64,000 bases of DNA from Agaricicola taiwanensis (GTDB taxonomy: Bacteria > Pseudomonadota > Alphaproteobacteria > Rhizobiales > Methylopilaceae), in the NCBI RefSeq assembly GCF_014635245.1, contig NZ_BMCP01000001.1, positions 806,001 through 870,000 of the forward strand, in the 5' to 3' direction. The notes under the pieces were generated by a model. The model saw nothing but the letters and a program-made list of their open reading frames with translations, was not told the origin of the DNA and did no database searches. The position numbers and the translations under genes are program-made. Positions within the stretch are counted from its first letter, which is position 1, and every line of letters begins with the position of its first letter. Of this stretch, positions 26,754 through 35,336 are shown in pieces.

Positions 26754-29700
26754 TCATGCCGCGGCGCTGTCCGCCGCCATCTCGCGCACCATGCGGTTGA
26801 CGCCGGCAAAGTCGAGCTTGCCCGATCCCAGTACCGGCACCGCAGGCACCACGAGCACCTCCGAAGGCACCGTCAGGTCCGCCGCACCCCTGGATTTCGC
26901 GAAGACCTGGAAATCGCCTTTCGTCGCGTCCTTCCTCTCCGTCACCATGACGAGGCGCTCGCCCTTGCGCGGATCGGGCACGCTGGCAACGGCCGAAAGA
27001 GCATCGGGCCACAGTTCCGCCGCCATGGTCTCGATGGCCGCCAGCGACACCATTTCGCCGGCGATCTTGGCAAAGCGCTTGGCGCGGCCCTTGATGGTGA
27101 TGAAGCCTTGGGCATCGATGGTGACGATGTCGCCCGTGTCGTGCCAGCCCTCGGCGGGAGGCTCCAGCACGCCCGGATTGTCCGCCTTGAGGTAGCCCAG
27201 CATGATGTTGGGCCCGCGCACGTAAAGACGACCGCCCTCATCGACACCGGGCACCGGCTCCAGCCGTGCCTCCATGCCCGGCATCAGGCGGCCGACCGTG
27301 CCGAAGCGGTTGAACATCGGCGTGTTGATGGCCAGCACCGGCGCGGTCTCTGTGACGCCGTAGCCCTCCAGGATACGCAGGCCGAACTTTTCCATATAGG
27401 TCCGGCGGGTGGACTCCTTGACCGGCTCGGCGCCGGCGAGGATGTAGCGCAGCGATCTCAGGTCATAGGCATGGGCCGCCCGGGCATAGCCCGACAGGAA
27501 GGTGTCGGTGCCGAAGAGGATGGTGGCGTTGGAGCCGTAAACCAACTCCGGCACGATCCGGTAGTGCAGCGGGGAGGGATAGAGATAGACCGGCACGCCC
27601 GAGACCAGCGGCAGCACCAGGCCGACCGTGAGCCCGAAGGAGTGGAACACTGGCAGCACGTTGAACACCTTGTCGCGGCGGCCGAAGTCGATGCGGGCGG
27701 CCGCCTGCGCCGCATTGGCCAGCATGTTGGTGTGGGAGAGCACCACGCCTTTTGGCGTTCCCTCCGATCCCGAGGTGAAGAGGATGGCGGCGCGGTCTTG
27801 GCCTTGGGCGGCGGCGATGGGCTTGTCCCAGTTCCACAGCGCCTTCAGCTTGTCCGTCGTGGTGACAGCCTCCCTGACATCCTCGAGGTAAAGAATCTCG
27901 ACGTTCTCACGCAGCGCCTCGATCAGCCCCTGAAGGCGGCCGCGCTCCACGAAGGCGCGCGAGGTTACGATGGTGCGGATCTCCGCCCCTTTGCAGGACG
28001 CCAGGATGTTGGTGGCGCCGGCGGTGAAGTTGATCATGGCCGGCACACGACCCGATGACATCAGCGCCAGCACGGCCACGGCCGCGCCATTGGCATTGGG
28101 CAGCATGACGCCGACCGCCTGACCATGCCCTGCGAGATGACCGAGCTTCAGGCCCAGCGCCCGCGCGCCGACGAGGAGCTTGCGGTAGCTGAGCGATCCC
28201 GTGACGGGATCCTCCACCGCCGTGCGTCCCTTGCCGTGGATCTTCGCGGCCTCGACGACAGCATCGAAGACGCTGCGGTCGATGGTAGTCGTCTTGAAGA
28301 TGAGATCGGACATGATCTCATAGAGGGCGGCGCCTGCCGCGTGCCGGCGCTGCTTGCCCTTGAGGCTGTCATCCACCGACAGGGTGACGGGCTCGGTGAT
28401 GGTGACGCGCACCCTGGGGAACCAGCGGCGGCGGACCTGCTCGCGCGTCAGGCGGGAGAAGATCGTCGCCTCCAGCCCCTCGATGCGCACCGGAACCAGC
28501 TTGGCGCCGGATTTCTCCGCGATCATGGCCGCGCCGTCGTAGACCTTCATCAAGCTGCCGGTCACCGTCAGGCGGCCTTCCGGGAAGATGATCAGGCTCT
28601 CGCCGTCCTTGACGGCATTGATCAGCGAGCGCGTCGCCAGCGGGCGGGTCGGATCGAGCGGCATGGCCCGTGTCAGCTTGAGGAAAGGCTTCACCCACCA
28701 GCGCTGTGCGATGGTGTGGTCGATGGCGAAGACCGGGTCTTTGTCGAGGATCGAGAGGGCAACGGCTGCATCGAGAAAGCTGACGTGGTTCAGCGTGATG
28801 ATGGCATTGGGCCCGGCTTTCGCGACGTTCTCATGGCCGATCACTTCGAGCCGGTAGAAGGCGCGCAGCAGGATCGAGATAAAGTCGCGCAGAGGATTGG
28901 TCGGCAGCACCCTGAAGATCCAGACGGCCGCGCCCAGCGTGGCAAGGCCCACCACCAGGAAAAGCTGCGAGAGACTAAGGCCGGCAGCCTGCAGGACGGC
29001 GACGGTCACGGCGCCGCCCACCATGAAGGCCGCCGACAGCACATTGACGGCGGCGATGATGCGCGCCCGCCTTTCAGCCGGCGCCCAGGCCTGGACGGCG
29101 GCAAAGGAGGGCACGATGAACACGCCGCCGGCCAGCGCCAGCATGGCGAGGTCGAATCCCACGCGCCAGGCGACGGATGTTGCGAAGAAGCCGGAGATGT
29201 CCTGCGCGGGCTGAAGCGCGATGACGCCCGAGATGGCCCAGCCGAGATCGAGCGCGAAGATGGCCATGACCACGGCGGCGACAGGAACGGGCAGCAGCAC
29301 GATGCGGCCGCTGGAGAGGAACGAGCCGATGCCGGAGCCCACCGCGATGGCGATGGCGAAGAGGCCGAGGTAGGTGGAAACCACCATTTCGGTGCCGCCC
29401 ATGCCGTTCTTCACAAGCGAGGGCAGCAGCGACATGACAACGGCGCCGATCAGCCAGAACATGCTGACCATGACGCCGAGCCGCCACAGCCGCGTATCGC
29501 TCCAGAGGTCTGTGAGGAGGTCGCCTGTGGAGCGGAAGATGTTGCGATCGATCCGGAGATCCGGCGCGGCGGGGCCGGTCTTGGGGATGAACAGGGTCGC
29601 GATCCAGCACAGCGCGGCAAAGCCGAGGATGAGCAGGCTGAGGGAGGCCGGATCGCCGCCATCGCGGGAGGCGAGGCCGCCGGCGATGGTGCCGAGCAGG

Positions 29701-30152
29701 ATTGCGATGAAGGTCGCGCCCTCGATCAGCGCGTTGCCGGCCGGCAGTTCCTCGCGTTTCAGATGGTCCGGCAGGATGCCGTATTTGATGGGTCCGAACA
29801 GGGCCGAGATCACGCCGAACAGAAACAGTGCCACGAAGAGTACGGGCACCGACTGCAGCGAGAATCCGAGGACGGCGACGCCGGCTGCACCCAGTTCCGC
29901 AAGCTTCAGCCGCTGCGCCACGAAGGCCTTGTCGAACCGGTCGGCGAGTTGGCCGCCGAGGCCGGAGAGCAGGAAGAAGGGAGCGATGAAGATGCCGCCG
30001 GCAAGCGTGACGAGGGCTTCGCCGTGGCTGCCGCTGAGCTTGTAGAGAATGAGGAAGACCAGCGCATTCTTGAGGAAGTTGTCGTTGAAGGCGGAGAAGA
30101 ACTGCGCCCAGAACAGCGGGGCGAAACGGCGCTTCATAAGGAGTGTGGTCAT
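26754..30152 (-). CDS. LplT-PlsC-acyl-ACP ligase fusion (lysophospholipid transport and re-acylation)
   Basis: This is an inner-membrane protein of 1132 residues with three parts. The first 400 or so residues are an MFS/LplT-type flippase (FWAQFFSAFNDNFLKNALVF). Next, at about 430-620, is a PlsC acyltransferase with the HX4D motif NHVSFLD and FPEGRLTVTGSLMKV. Last is an AMP-forming acyl ligase (ILFTSGSEGTPKGVVLSH, EGYGVTETAPV and HDTGDIVTID). E. coli splits this into LplT and Aas, which flip and re-acylate lysophosphatidylethanolamine. The ATG at 30152 is preceded by GGCGAG. The gene is divergent from a TetR regulator across three 13-bp palindromes, which probably control it. Confidence 0.93.
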   Translation of the reverse strand: MTTLLMKRRFAPLFWAQFFSAFNDNFLKNALVFLILYKLSGSHGEALVTLAGGIFIAPFFLLSGLGGQLADRFDKAFVAQRLKLAELGAAGVAVLGFSLQSVPVLFVALFLFGVISALFGPIKYGILPDHLKREELPAGNALIEGATFIAILLGTIAGGLASRDGGDPASLSLLILGFAALCWIATLFIPKTGPAAPDLRIDRNIFRSTGDLLTDLWSDTRLWRLGVMVSMFWLIGAVVMSLLPSLVKNGMGGTEMVVSTYLGLFAIAIAVGSGIGSFLSSGRIVLLPVPVAAVVMAIFALDLGWAISGVIALQPAQDISGFFATSVAWRVGFDLAMLALAGGVFIVPSFAAVQAWAPAERRARIIAAVNVLSAAFMVGGAVTVAVLQAAGLSLSQLFLVVGLATLGAAVWIFRVLPTNPLRDFISILLRAFYRLEVIGHENVAKAGPNAIITLNHVSFLDAAVALSILDKDPVFAIDHTIAQRWWVKPFLKLTRAMPLDPTRPLATRSLINAVKDGESLIIFPEGRLTVTGSLMKVYDGAAMIAEKSGAKLVPVRIEGLEATIFSRLTREQVRRRWFPRVRVTITEPVTLSVDDSLKGKQRRHAAGAALYEIMSDLIFKTTTIDRSVFDAVVEAAKIHGKGRTAVEDPVTGSLSYRKLLVGARALGLKLGHLAGHGQAVGVMLPNANGAAVAVLALMSSGRVPAMINFTAGATNILASCKGAEIRTIVTSRAFVERGRLQGLIEALRENVEILYLEDVREAVTTTDKLKALWNWDKPIAAAQGQDRAAILFTSGSEGTPKGVVLSHTNMLANAAQAAARIDFGRRDKVFNVLPVFHSFGLTVGLVLPLVSGVPVYLYPSPLHYRIVPELVYGSNATILFGTDTFLSGYARAAHAYDLRSLRYILAGAEPVKESTRRTYMEKFGLRILEGYGVTETAPVLAINTPMFNRFGTVGRLMPGMEARLEPVPGVDEGGRLYVRGPNIMLGYLKADNPGVLEPPAEGWHDTGDIVTIDAQGFITIKGRAKRFAKIAGEMVSLAAIETMAAELWPDALSAVASVPDPRKGERLVMVTERKDATKGDFQVFAKSRGAADLTVPSEVLVVPAVPVLGSGKLDFAGVNRMVREMAADSAAA

Positions 30153-30302
30153 GATGTGCTCGCCAGGGTTTGGGAGGACAATTGCATCGTCACGGCAAAT
30201 CAAACGTTTCTGGCGCGGAAGCGATGCAATTTTGAGGTTGAGAAGCGCTTACCGCTGGACAGTTGAAGTCTAAAACCCTTGAACATCGACGCGCTCCTGA
30301 TA

Positions 30303-30367
30303 TGAACGATGTTCACGTCTATATCACGTTATGAACGGCGTTCAACAGGAAATATGAACGTCGTTCA
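30303..30367. promoter_or_regulatory. Three 13-bp palindromes: predicted TetR operators
   Basis: TGAACGATGTTCA (30303-30315), TGAACGGCGTTCA (30332-30344) and TGAACGTCGTTCA (30355-30367) share TGAAC-N3-GTTCA with near-perfect symmetry. They are spaced 29 and 23 bp start to start. They lie in the divergent intergenic region next to the tetR start, and the last one overlaps the ribosome region of that gene. This is a typical TetR autoregulatory and target layout. Binding by the neighbouring product is inferred. Confidence 0.75.
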
Positions 30368-30378
30368 TGGGAGTATCG

Positions 30379-31020
30379 ATGCGGAGCACTGTTGAACGCC
30401 GCGAAAGGCAACGGGAGGCCCTGATCGACGCCGCCGAGGCGGCGATCGCCGCCGAAGGTGCAGCCGGGCTGAAGGCGCGCGAACTGGCGCGGGAGGTGGG
30501 CTGCGCCGTGGGCGCGATCTACAACCTTGTGTCTGACATGGATGAGTTGGTTCTGCGGGTCGGCTCCCGCACCCTGGCGCGTCTTGATGAGGCGCTCACC
30601 GCCGCCGCGATGGAAGAGCCGCCAGCCTCGCTTGTGGAAGCAAGTGACAGCCTCGTGGCCCTGGCTTTGGCTTACTGCGCCTTCGCCCGAGAAAACCTCC
30701 AGCTCTGGCGCATCCTGTTCGAGCATCGCATAGCCGAAGGTGCGGAATTGCCCGATTGGTCTGTGACGGACCAGATGATTCTGTTCCGGCATATTGCCCG
30801 GCCGCTGGCACGCCTTGCGCCGGGGATGAGCGAGGCAGAACGCGCGGTTTTCGCCCGCACGCTCTTCTCCGCCGTCCATGGTGTGATCGCCATAGGGCTG
30901 GAGGACAAGCTTGTGGCCGTCCCGAGGCGTCAGCTCGAAAGCCAGATCGAGACCCTCGTGCGGCTGATCTGTGCGGGGTTGCAAGCCCGGGGCGAAAAAA
31001 ATCAGGGCACCTCGGATTAA
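30379..31020 (+). CDS. TetR family transcriptional regulator
   Basis: This 213-residue protein starts MRSTVERRERQREALIDAAE. The HTH region is LKARELAREVGCAVGAIYNL and the following VSDMDELVLRVGSRTLARL (residues 35-65). The remaining helices are a ligand-binding domain with a TetR_C-like end. GGGAG lies 5 nt before the ATG at 30379, making it preferable to the in-frame ATG at 30367, which is embedded in the third palindrome. The gene is divergent from the phospholipid-repair fusion and probably represses it in response to a lipid or acyl ligand. Confidence 0.92.
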   Translation: MRSTVERRERQREALIDAAEAAIAAEGAAGLKARELAREVGCAVGAIYNLVSDMDELVLRVGSRTLARLDEALTAAAMEEPPASLVEASDSLVALALAYCAFARENLQLWRILFEHRIAEGAELPDWSVTDQMILFRHIARPLARLAPGMSEAERAVFARTLFSAVHGVIAIGLEDKLVAVPRRQLESQIETLVRLICAGLQARGEKNQGTSD

Positions 31021-31047
31021 AGCCGCTGGCGGCTCCGTATATTCAGC

Positions 31048-31590
31048 ATGACATCGCCCAAGGCACCCTTCGACGTCCTCGGCCAACTCGGCGCACTCCG
31101 GCGTTACGCCGGATCTCTGACGCGCGACGCCGCCGATGCCGAAGATCTCGTGCACGACACGCTGGTGCGTGCCTATGAGCGGCGCGGCACCTTCCGGCGT
31201 GGCGGCAACATCCGCGCCTGGCTGCTCTCCATCCTGCACAACACATTCGTCGACCGCATCCGCAGCCATCGTTCCGCCGCGGCCCGCGAGGAGCAGGCCG
31301 GTGTTCTTGCCGACATGGCCGGTGATCCCACGCAGGAGCATTCGGTTCGTCTGACGCAGATCCGTGAGGCGTTCCTTGCCTTGCCGGAGCCGCAGCGGGC
31401 GGCGCTGCACCTCGTTGCCATCGAGGGCCTGTCCTATCAGGAGGCGGCCGACGCGCTCGGCATATCCATCGGCACGCTCATGTCCCGGATCGGCCGGGCG
31501 CGGGCGGCCTTGCGGCAGATGGAGGAGGGCGGCGCATCCGCCGCAAGACACCTCAGGATCGTCGGAGGACGCGATGACGAAAGCGCTTGA
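31048..31590 (+). CDS. ECF-type sigma-70 family RNA polymerase sigma factor
   Basis: This is a 180-residue two-domain ECF sigma factor. Region 2 is visible as LGALRRYAGSLTRDAADAED, then TLVRAYERRGTFRRGGNIRA and WLLSILHNTFVDRIRSHRS. Region 4 follows as LPEPQRAALHLVAIEGLSYQ and EAADALGISIGTLMSRIGRAR. It should direct RNA polymerase to stress promoters when its anti-sigma partner releases it. The following gene overlaps by 17 bp and encodes a one-TM anti-sigma-like protein. No ribosome site is obvious before the ATG. Confidence 0.92.
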   Translation: MTSPKAPFDVLGQLGALRRYAGSLTRDAADAEDLVHDTLVRAYERRGTFRRGGNIRAWLLSILHNTFVDRIRSHRSAAAREEQAGVLADMAGDPTQEHSVRLTQIREAFLALPEPQRAALHLVAIEGLSYQEAADALGISIGTLMSRIGRARAALRQMEEGGASAARHLRIVGGRDDESA

Positions 31591-32347
31591 TCCCATCACC
31601 CCGGCGGATTTCGACTCTTATGTGGACGATCAGCTCGATGTCACCCGCCGCATCGAGGTTGAAGCCTATCTTTCCGCCCGGCCTGACGATGCCGCCAAGG
31701 TCATGGCCGACTTGAGGCTGCGCGATGAGCTGCGCCTTGCCACGGCCGGCCCGCACGGGCTGCCGCGCACCCGCATCCAGGTTGCGGCGCGGCGGCTGGA
31801 ACGCGGGCTCTACCGCGACCGGCTGTTCAGCCGCTTGCAGCGTGCCGCGGCCATCACCGTCTTCATTGCCGCCGGCTGGCTCGCCCATGAGATGGCGGGG
31901 CCGCTTTCGGTGACGGAGGTCGTCGCCTCCACGCCCCCTCCGGCCTATGTGGAGGATGCCGCGCGAGCACACGGCACCATGGTGCTGCGCGCCTCCATGC
32001 AGTCGCAGCCGGAGGTCACCAACTACGACCCCGAGGAGATCCGTGCCGCCACCGCCATTGTCATGCCGGAGCTGCCGAAGAGCTGGCATGTGCGCGACGT
32101 GCAGATCTATCCCTCACGCTTCGGACCCAGCGTCGAACTCGCGGTCGACAGCAAGGACTTCGGCCTGATGTCGCTCTTTGCGGTGCGTCCCGGCACCTTC
32201 GACGTCGTCCGCCCGACACAGGCGACCTCCGAAGAGACCTCTTCCGCCTATTTCCAGATCGGCGAGGTGGCCTATGCCCTTGTCGCGGCAGGAAAGACGA
32301 AAGACCTGAGCCGCGCCGCAGAGCGGCTCGCCGATACCCTTTATTGA
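31574..32347 (+). CDS. Transmembrane anti-sigma factor
   Basis: The 257-residue product has a cytosolic N-terminal stretch (DFDSYVDDQLDVTRRIEVEA and YLSARPDDAAKVMADLRLRD) as in ZAS-like anti-sigma factors, although without the His-Cys zinc motif. One membrane helix (AAAITVFIAAGWLAHEMAG, about residue 95) and a 150-residue periplasmic domain follow. It overlaps the sigma gene by 17 bp, the usual sign of a stoichiometric pair. It probably senses an envelope signal and releases the ECF factor. The periplasmic part has no recognisable domain. Confidence 0.88.
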   Translation: MTKALDPITPADFDSYVDDQLDVTRRIEVEAYLSARPDDAAKVMADLRLRDELRLATAGPHGLPRTRIQVAARRLERGLYRDRLFSRLQRAAAITVFIAAGWLAHEMAGPLSVTEVVASTPPPAYVEDAARAHGTMVLRASMQSQPEVTNYDPEEIRAATAIVMPELPKSWHVRDVQIYPSRFGPSVELAVDSKDFGLMSLFAVRPGTFDVVRPTQATSEETSSAYFQIGEVAYALVAAGKTKDLSRAAERLADTLY

Positions 32348-32369
32348 GTGATCCATCCAGGAGATACGC

Positions 32370-33083
32370 ATGAACACTCCCAACTACGGCTATCAGACCG
32401 GCTATGCCCGCTCCGGCGCCATCTTCGACGAGGGCCTGCGCCAGCACATGCTGCGCGTCTATAACTACATGGCTCTCGGCCTGGTGCTGACCGGCCTCGT
32501 TGCCTTCACGGTGTCCTCGGTGCCGGCGCTCTATGTGCCGATCTTCTCATCCCCGCTGAAGTGGGTGGTGATGCTGGCGCCGCTGGCCTTTGTGTTCTTC
32601 TTCTCTTTCCGTCTCCAGACCATGTCGGCATCGGGCGCGCAGATGATGTTCTGGGCCTTCTGCGCCGTCATGGGCCTTTCCATGGCCTCGGTGTTCCTGG
32701 TCTTCACCGGAACCTCCATCGCGCGCACCTTCTTCATCGCCGCGTCCATGTTCGGTGCCATGAGCCTCTACGGCTACACCACCAAGACCGACATGACGAA
32801 GTTCTCGTCGTTCCTGATCATGGGCCTCATCGGCGTGGTGATCGCGAGCATCGTCAACATCTTCCTGGGCTCCTCGGCCCTGCAGTTTGTGATCTCGGTG
32901 GTCGGCATCCTGGTCTTCCTCGGCCTCACCGCGTGGGACACGCAGACCATCAAGGAACAGTACGCCGAGAACATCGACGCTGAATCGCAGCAGAAGATGG
33001 CGGTCTGGGGCGCGCTCTCGCTCTACCTGAACTTCGTCAACATCTTCCAGTTGCTGCTGAACTTCACCGGCGAGCGCGAGTAA
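32370..33083 (+). CDS. Bax inhibitor-1/YccA family membrane protein
   Basis: This 237-residue protein has seven predicted membrane helices. The family features are MYNYMALGLVLTGLVA-type starts (here RVYNYMALGLVLTGLVAFTV), GAMSLYGYTTKTDMTKFSSF, then FLIMGLIGVVIASIVN, and the C-terminal LTAWDTQTIKEQYAENID with conserved acidic residues of the Ca2+/pH-sensing site. Bacterial members leak or regulate Ca2+ and modulate membrane proteases. It follows the anti-sigma gene after 22 bp and is followed by a DUF2076 gene after 15 bp, so it may belong to the sigma regulon. Confidence 0.95.
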   Translation: MNTPNYGYQTGYARSGAIFDEGLRQHMLRVYNYMALGLVLTGLVAFTVSSVPALYVPIFSSPLKWVVMLAPLAFVFFFSFRLQTMSASGAQMMFWAFCAVMGLSMASVFLVFTGTSIARTFFIAASMFGAMSLYGYTTKTDMTKFSSFLIMGLIGVVIASIVNIFLGSSALQFVISVVGILVFLGLTAWDTQTIKEQYAENIDAESQQKMAVWGALSLYLNFVNIFQLLLNFTGERE

Positions 33084-33098
33084 CCGGTGGGCGGAACC

Positions 33099-33665
33099 AT
33101 GGACAGGAACGACCAGCAGGCGATCGATTCGCTGTTCGGTAAGCTCTCCGCTGTTGAGCGGCAGTCGCCCTCGCGCGATCCGCAGTCGGAGGACTTCATC
33201 CGGGAGCGGATCGCGCAGCAGCCCCATGCGCCCTACTACATGGCCCAGACCATCGTGGTGCAGCAGCAGGCTCTCGAGGCGGCGCAGGCCCGCATCGAGG
33301 AACTGGAGGGACGCGGCCAGCCGCAGGCTTCGGCATCGGGCGGCCTGTTCGGCGGTCTCCTCGGCTCCGGCCGGCAACCGGTCCGGTCTTCCGGCTCCGT
33401 TCCGCGGGTGGCCCGCGGCGGTGAGGCGCAGCCCGCCTCGCCCTGGAACCAGTCCCAGCGCGGCATGGGCGGTGGCGGCTTCCTTGCCGGCGCGGCGCAG
33501 ACCGCCATGGGCGTGGCCGGCGGCGTCCTGCTCGGCAACGCCATCGCCGGCATGCTCGGTGGCGGGGAGGCGCAGGCAGCCGAAACGCCAGCGCCCGCCG
33601 AGGAGGAACCGCAGGCCGATGACGCCGGCTTCGACGATGCCGGTTTCGACGACAACGAATTCTGA
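33099..33665 (+). CDS. DUF2076 domain-containing protein
   Basis: This 188-residue protein matches DUF2076. The N-terminal helical part reads MDRNDQQAIDSLFGKLSAVE, then FIRERIAQQPHAPYYMAQTI and QEAALEAAQ-like coiled-coil residues (VVQQQALEAAQARIEELE). A glycine-rich linker and a hydrophobic FLAGAAQTAMGVAGGVLLGN segment follow. It ends in an acidic DDAGFDDAGFDDNEF tail. Relatives are uncharacterised and often co-occur with stress genes. ATG at 33099 is chosen over the GTG at 33087. Confidence 0.9.
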   Translation: MDRNDQQAIDSLFGKLSAVERQSPSRDPQSEDFIRERIAQQPHAPYYMAQTIVVQQQALEAAQARIEELEGRGQPQASASGGLFGGLLGSGRQPVRSSGSVPRVARGGEAQPASPWNQSQRGMGGGGFLAGAAQTAMGVAGGVLLGNAIAGMLGGGEAQAAETPAPAEEEPQADDAGFDDAGFDDNEF

Positions 33666-33679
33666 GTCGCAAAACAAGG

Positions 33680-33702
33680 GAGCCGGATTTTCCGGCTCTC
33701 TT
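33680..33702. terminator. Rho-independent-like terminator after DUF2076 gene
   Basis: GAGCCGGA-TTT-TCCGGCTC forms an 8-bp stem, extendable by G-U and G-C pairs, and is followed by TTGATCTCTC. It separates the DUF2076 gene from the convergent MFS gene. Confidence 0.65.
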
Positions 33703-33708
33703 GATCTC

Positions 33709-34896
33709 TCAGCGCAGCGGCGCGCGCGCCAACGCGAAGGCCACCACCGCCACTACGCCGAGACCAGCCAGCACCAGCATGATGCCGGCATAGGACATCG
33801 GTAAAAGCAGAAGCGCCGCGGCGGACAGGGGCGCGATCGCCCGGGCCAGGAGAGCGACGGCGGACATGGCGCCCCCGATACGCCCCAGGCTCGTGCGCCC
33901 GAAATATTCAGGCAGCAGGCTGCCACGGATGATCGACACCAACCCGTTGGCGGCGCCGAACAGCACGGCGAAGATGATCAGTTCCGCCGTTGTGGAGGCG
34001 AAGGCGAAGAGCCCGAAGGAAAGCGGCAGTCCACAGAGTATCACCATGCCGAGGGGATGCGGACGCAGTCTTTTGCCGAAGGTGACGAAGGCAAGTCGTC
34101 CCGCCACCTGCGCCGGTCCCACCCAGACCAGCACGGCCATGCTTTCCGCCGTATCAAGGCCCTTGAAGGCCAGCGCGGGAATGACATGTGCCCAAAGCGC
34201 CGCGGCGGCGAAGGAGTAAAGCGCAAAAGTGGCGGTCAGAAGCCAGAAGGCGGCAGTGCGGCGCGCCTCGTTCACGGTGAAGCCTGTCTCCGCCGCGGGC
34301 TCCCCGGACGCGGCAGCAGTCGCCGGGACAAGCTCTCCGCCGCCCCGCAGCGCCAGGAAGTGGATCGGTGCGATGACGGCGATCAGCACGATACCGATCA
34401 CCAGGACGGCGGCGCGCCAGTCCACGACGGCGAGCAAGGCTGCGGCCGCGGGAAAACCGACGGTCGAGGCAAAGCCGCCGATCAGGGTCAGCGTCGTGAT
34501 CCCCTGTCGGTAGCGCGTCGGGTAGCGCCGCGTCAGGATGGTGAAGGCGGGCTCGTAAAGCGTCATGGCCATGGCGCAGCCGATGAAGCACCACGCAAGA
34601 TAGAACATCCACGGCTCGCTGGTCTGCGACCAGATCAGAAAGCCGATGCCGCCGAGGACGGAACCGCCCGTCATCAGCGCCCGGCCGTAGCCCGCGTCGA
34701 TCACGGCGCCGGCCCCGTAGGTGGCGAGGCTCCAGACAGCGAGCCCAAGCGAAAAGGCACCCATCAGGGTCGCTTTGTCCCAGCCGAGGCTGGTCTGCAT
34801 GGGCAGCACGAAGGAGGAGAAGGAATAGTAGAAGGCGGCCCAGCTGATGAGCTGTCCCATGCCGAGGAGTGTCAGGACGAGGCGGTACGGAAGCAC
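33709..34896 (-). CDS. MFS transporter
   Basis: This is a twelve-helix MFS permease of about 395 residues. Helix 1 carries YRLVLTLLGMGQLISWAAFY and YSFSSFVLPMQTSLGW. It also has YEPAFTILTRRYPTRYRQGI as the loop after helix 4, and AANGLVSIIRGSLLPEYFGR, the repeated MFS motif of the second half. It resembles oxalate/formate antiporter or monocarboxylate-type MFS proteins, but the substrate cannot be assigned. The GTG at 34896 is a tentative start; the frame is open to a TTG at 34959. Confidence 0.88.
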   Translation of the reverse strand: MLPYRLVLTLLGMGQLISWAAFYYSFSSFVLPMQTSLGWDKATLMGAFSLGLAVWSLATYGAGAVIDAGYGRALMTGGSVLGGIGFLIWSQTSEPWMFYLAWCFIGCAMAMTLYEPAFTILTRRYPTRYRQGITTLTLIGGFASTVGFPAAAALLAVVDWRAAVLVIGIVLIAVIAPIHFLALRGGGELVPATAAASGEPAAETGFTVNEARRTAAFWLLTATFALYSFAAAALWAHVIPALAFKGLDTAESMAVLVWVGPAQVAGRLAFVTFGKRLRPHPLGMVILCGLPLSFGLFAFASTTAELIIFAVLFGAANGLVSIIRGSLLPEYFGRTSLGRIGGAMSAVALLARAIAPLSAAALLLLPMSYAGIMLVLAGLGVVAVVAFALARAPLR

Positions 34897-34971
34897 GTCG
34901 GCAGACTCGCAAGCGTCAATGGCTTTGATGCCATGGAGCGGCGCGAGCCCGCCTGTCAACCATCGACAGCG

Positions 34972-35151
34972 TCAGGCAACGGGATGGACCGTCACGGCAA
35001 AGGTCGGGCGATCGGCAGCCATGCGGGTGCTGAAGGCGATCAGGCTCAGGAAGCCGGCCGCCATGAGAAGACCGATGAGGAAGGTGAAAATAAGCGCACG
35101 TGTCGCCGCGCGTTCACGCGCCGGACTGCGCGCGAGAGCATGCCGAGCCAT
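34972..35151 (-). CDS. Small single-pass membrane protein
   Basis: This 59-residue ORF has a basic N-terminus (MARHALARSPARERAATR), one membrane helix (ALIFTFLIGLLMAAGFLSLIA) and a short outer tail. AGGA stands 8 nt before the ATG at 35151. It is upstream of the MFS gene on the same strand. The basic cytosolic flank and clean helix support a real gene, but no family is recognised. Confidence 0.5.
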   Translation of the reverse strand: MARHALARSPARERAATRALIFTFLIGLLMAAGFLSLIAFSTRMAADRPTFAVTVHPVA

Positions 35152-35336
35152 AGGTCTCATCCTGTAAGAAATGCCTTACCGCCGTAGTGGGGGTGCATCC
35201 TGCACGCGCGTCTGAGAAAACGAATATAGTCGAAAAAAGGGCCATCAGCCCGGTAATACAGTCCGGCAGCCAACTTTACTCAATGTCATGGTTTATTCTT
35301 TGTTGAGCGGCCGGAAGCGCACGGCGACAAAGCCGG

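Noticed and set aside
28125-30266. A 713-codon ORF on plus across the LplT-PlsC-ligase gene
   Set aside because: It is antisense to a well-supported three-domain protein and has a biased, low-complexity H/D/G/E composition.
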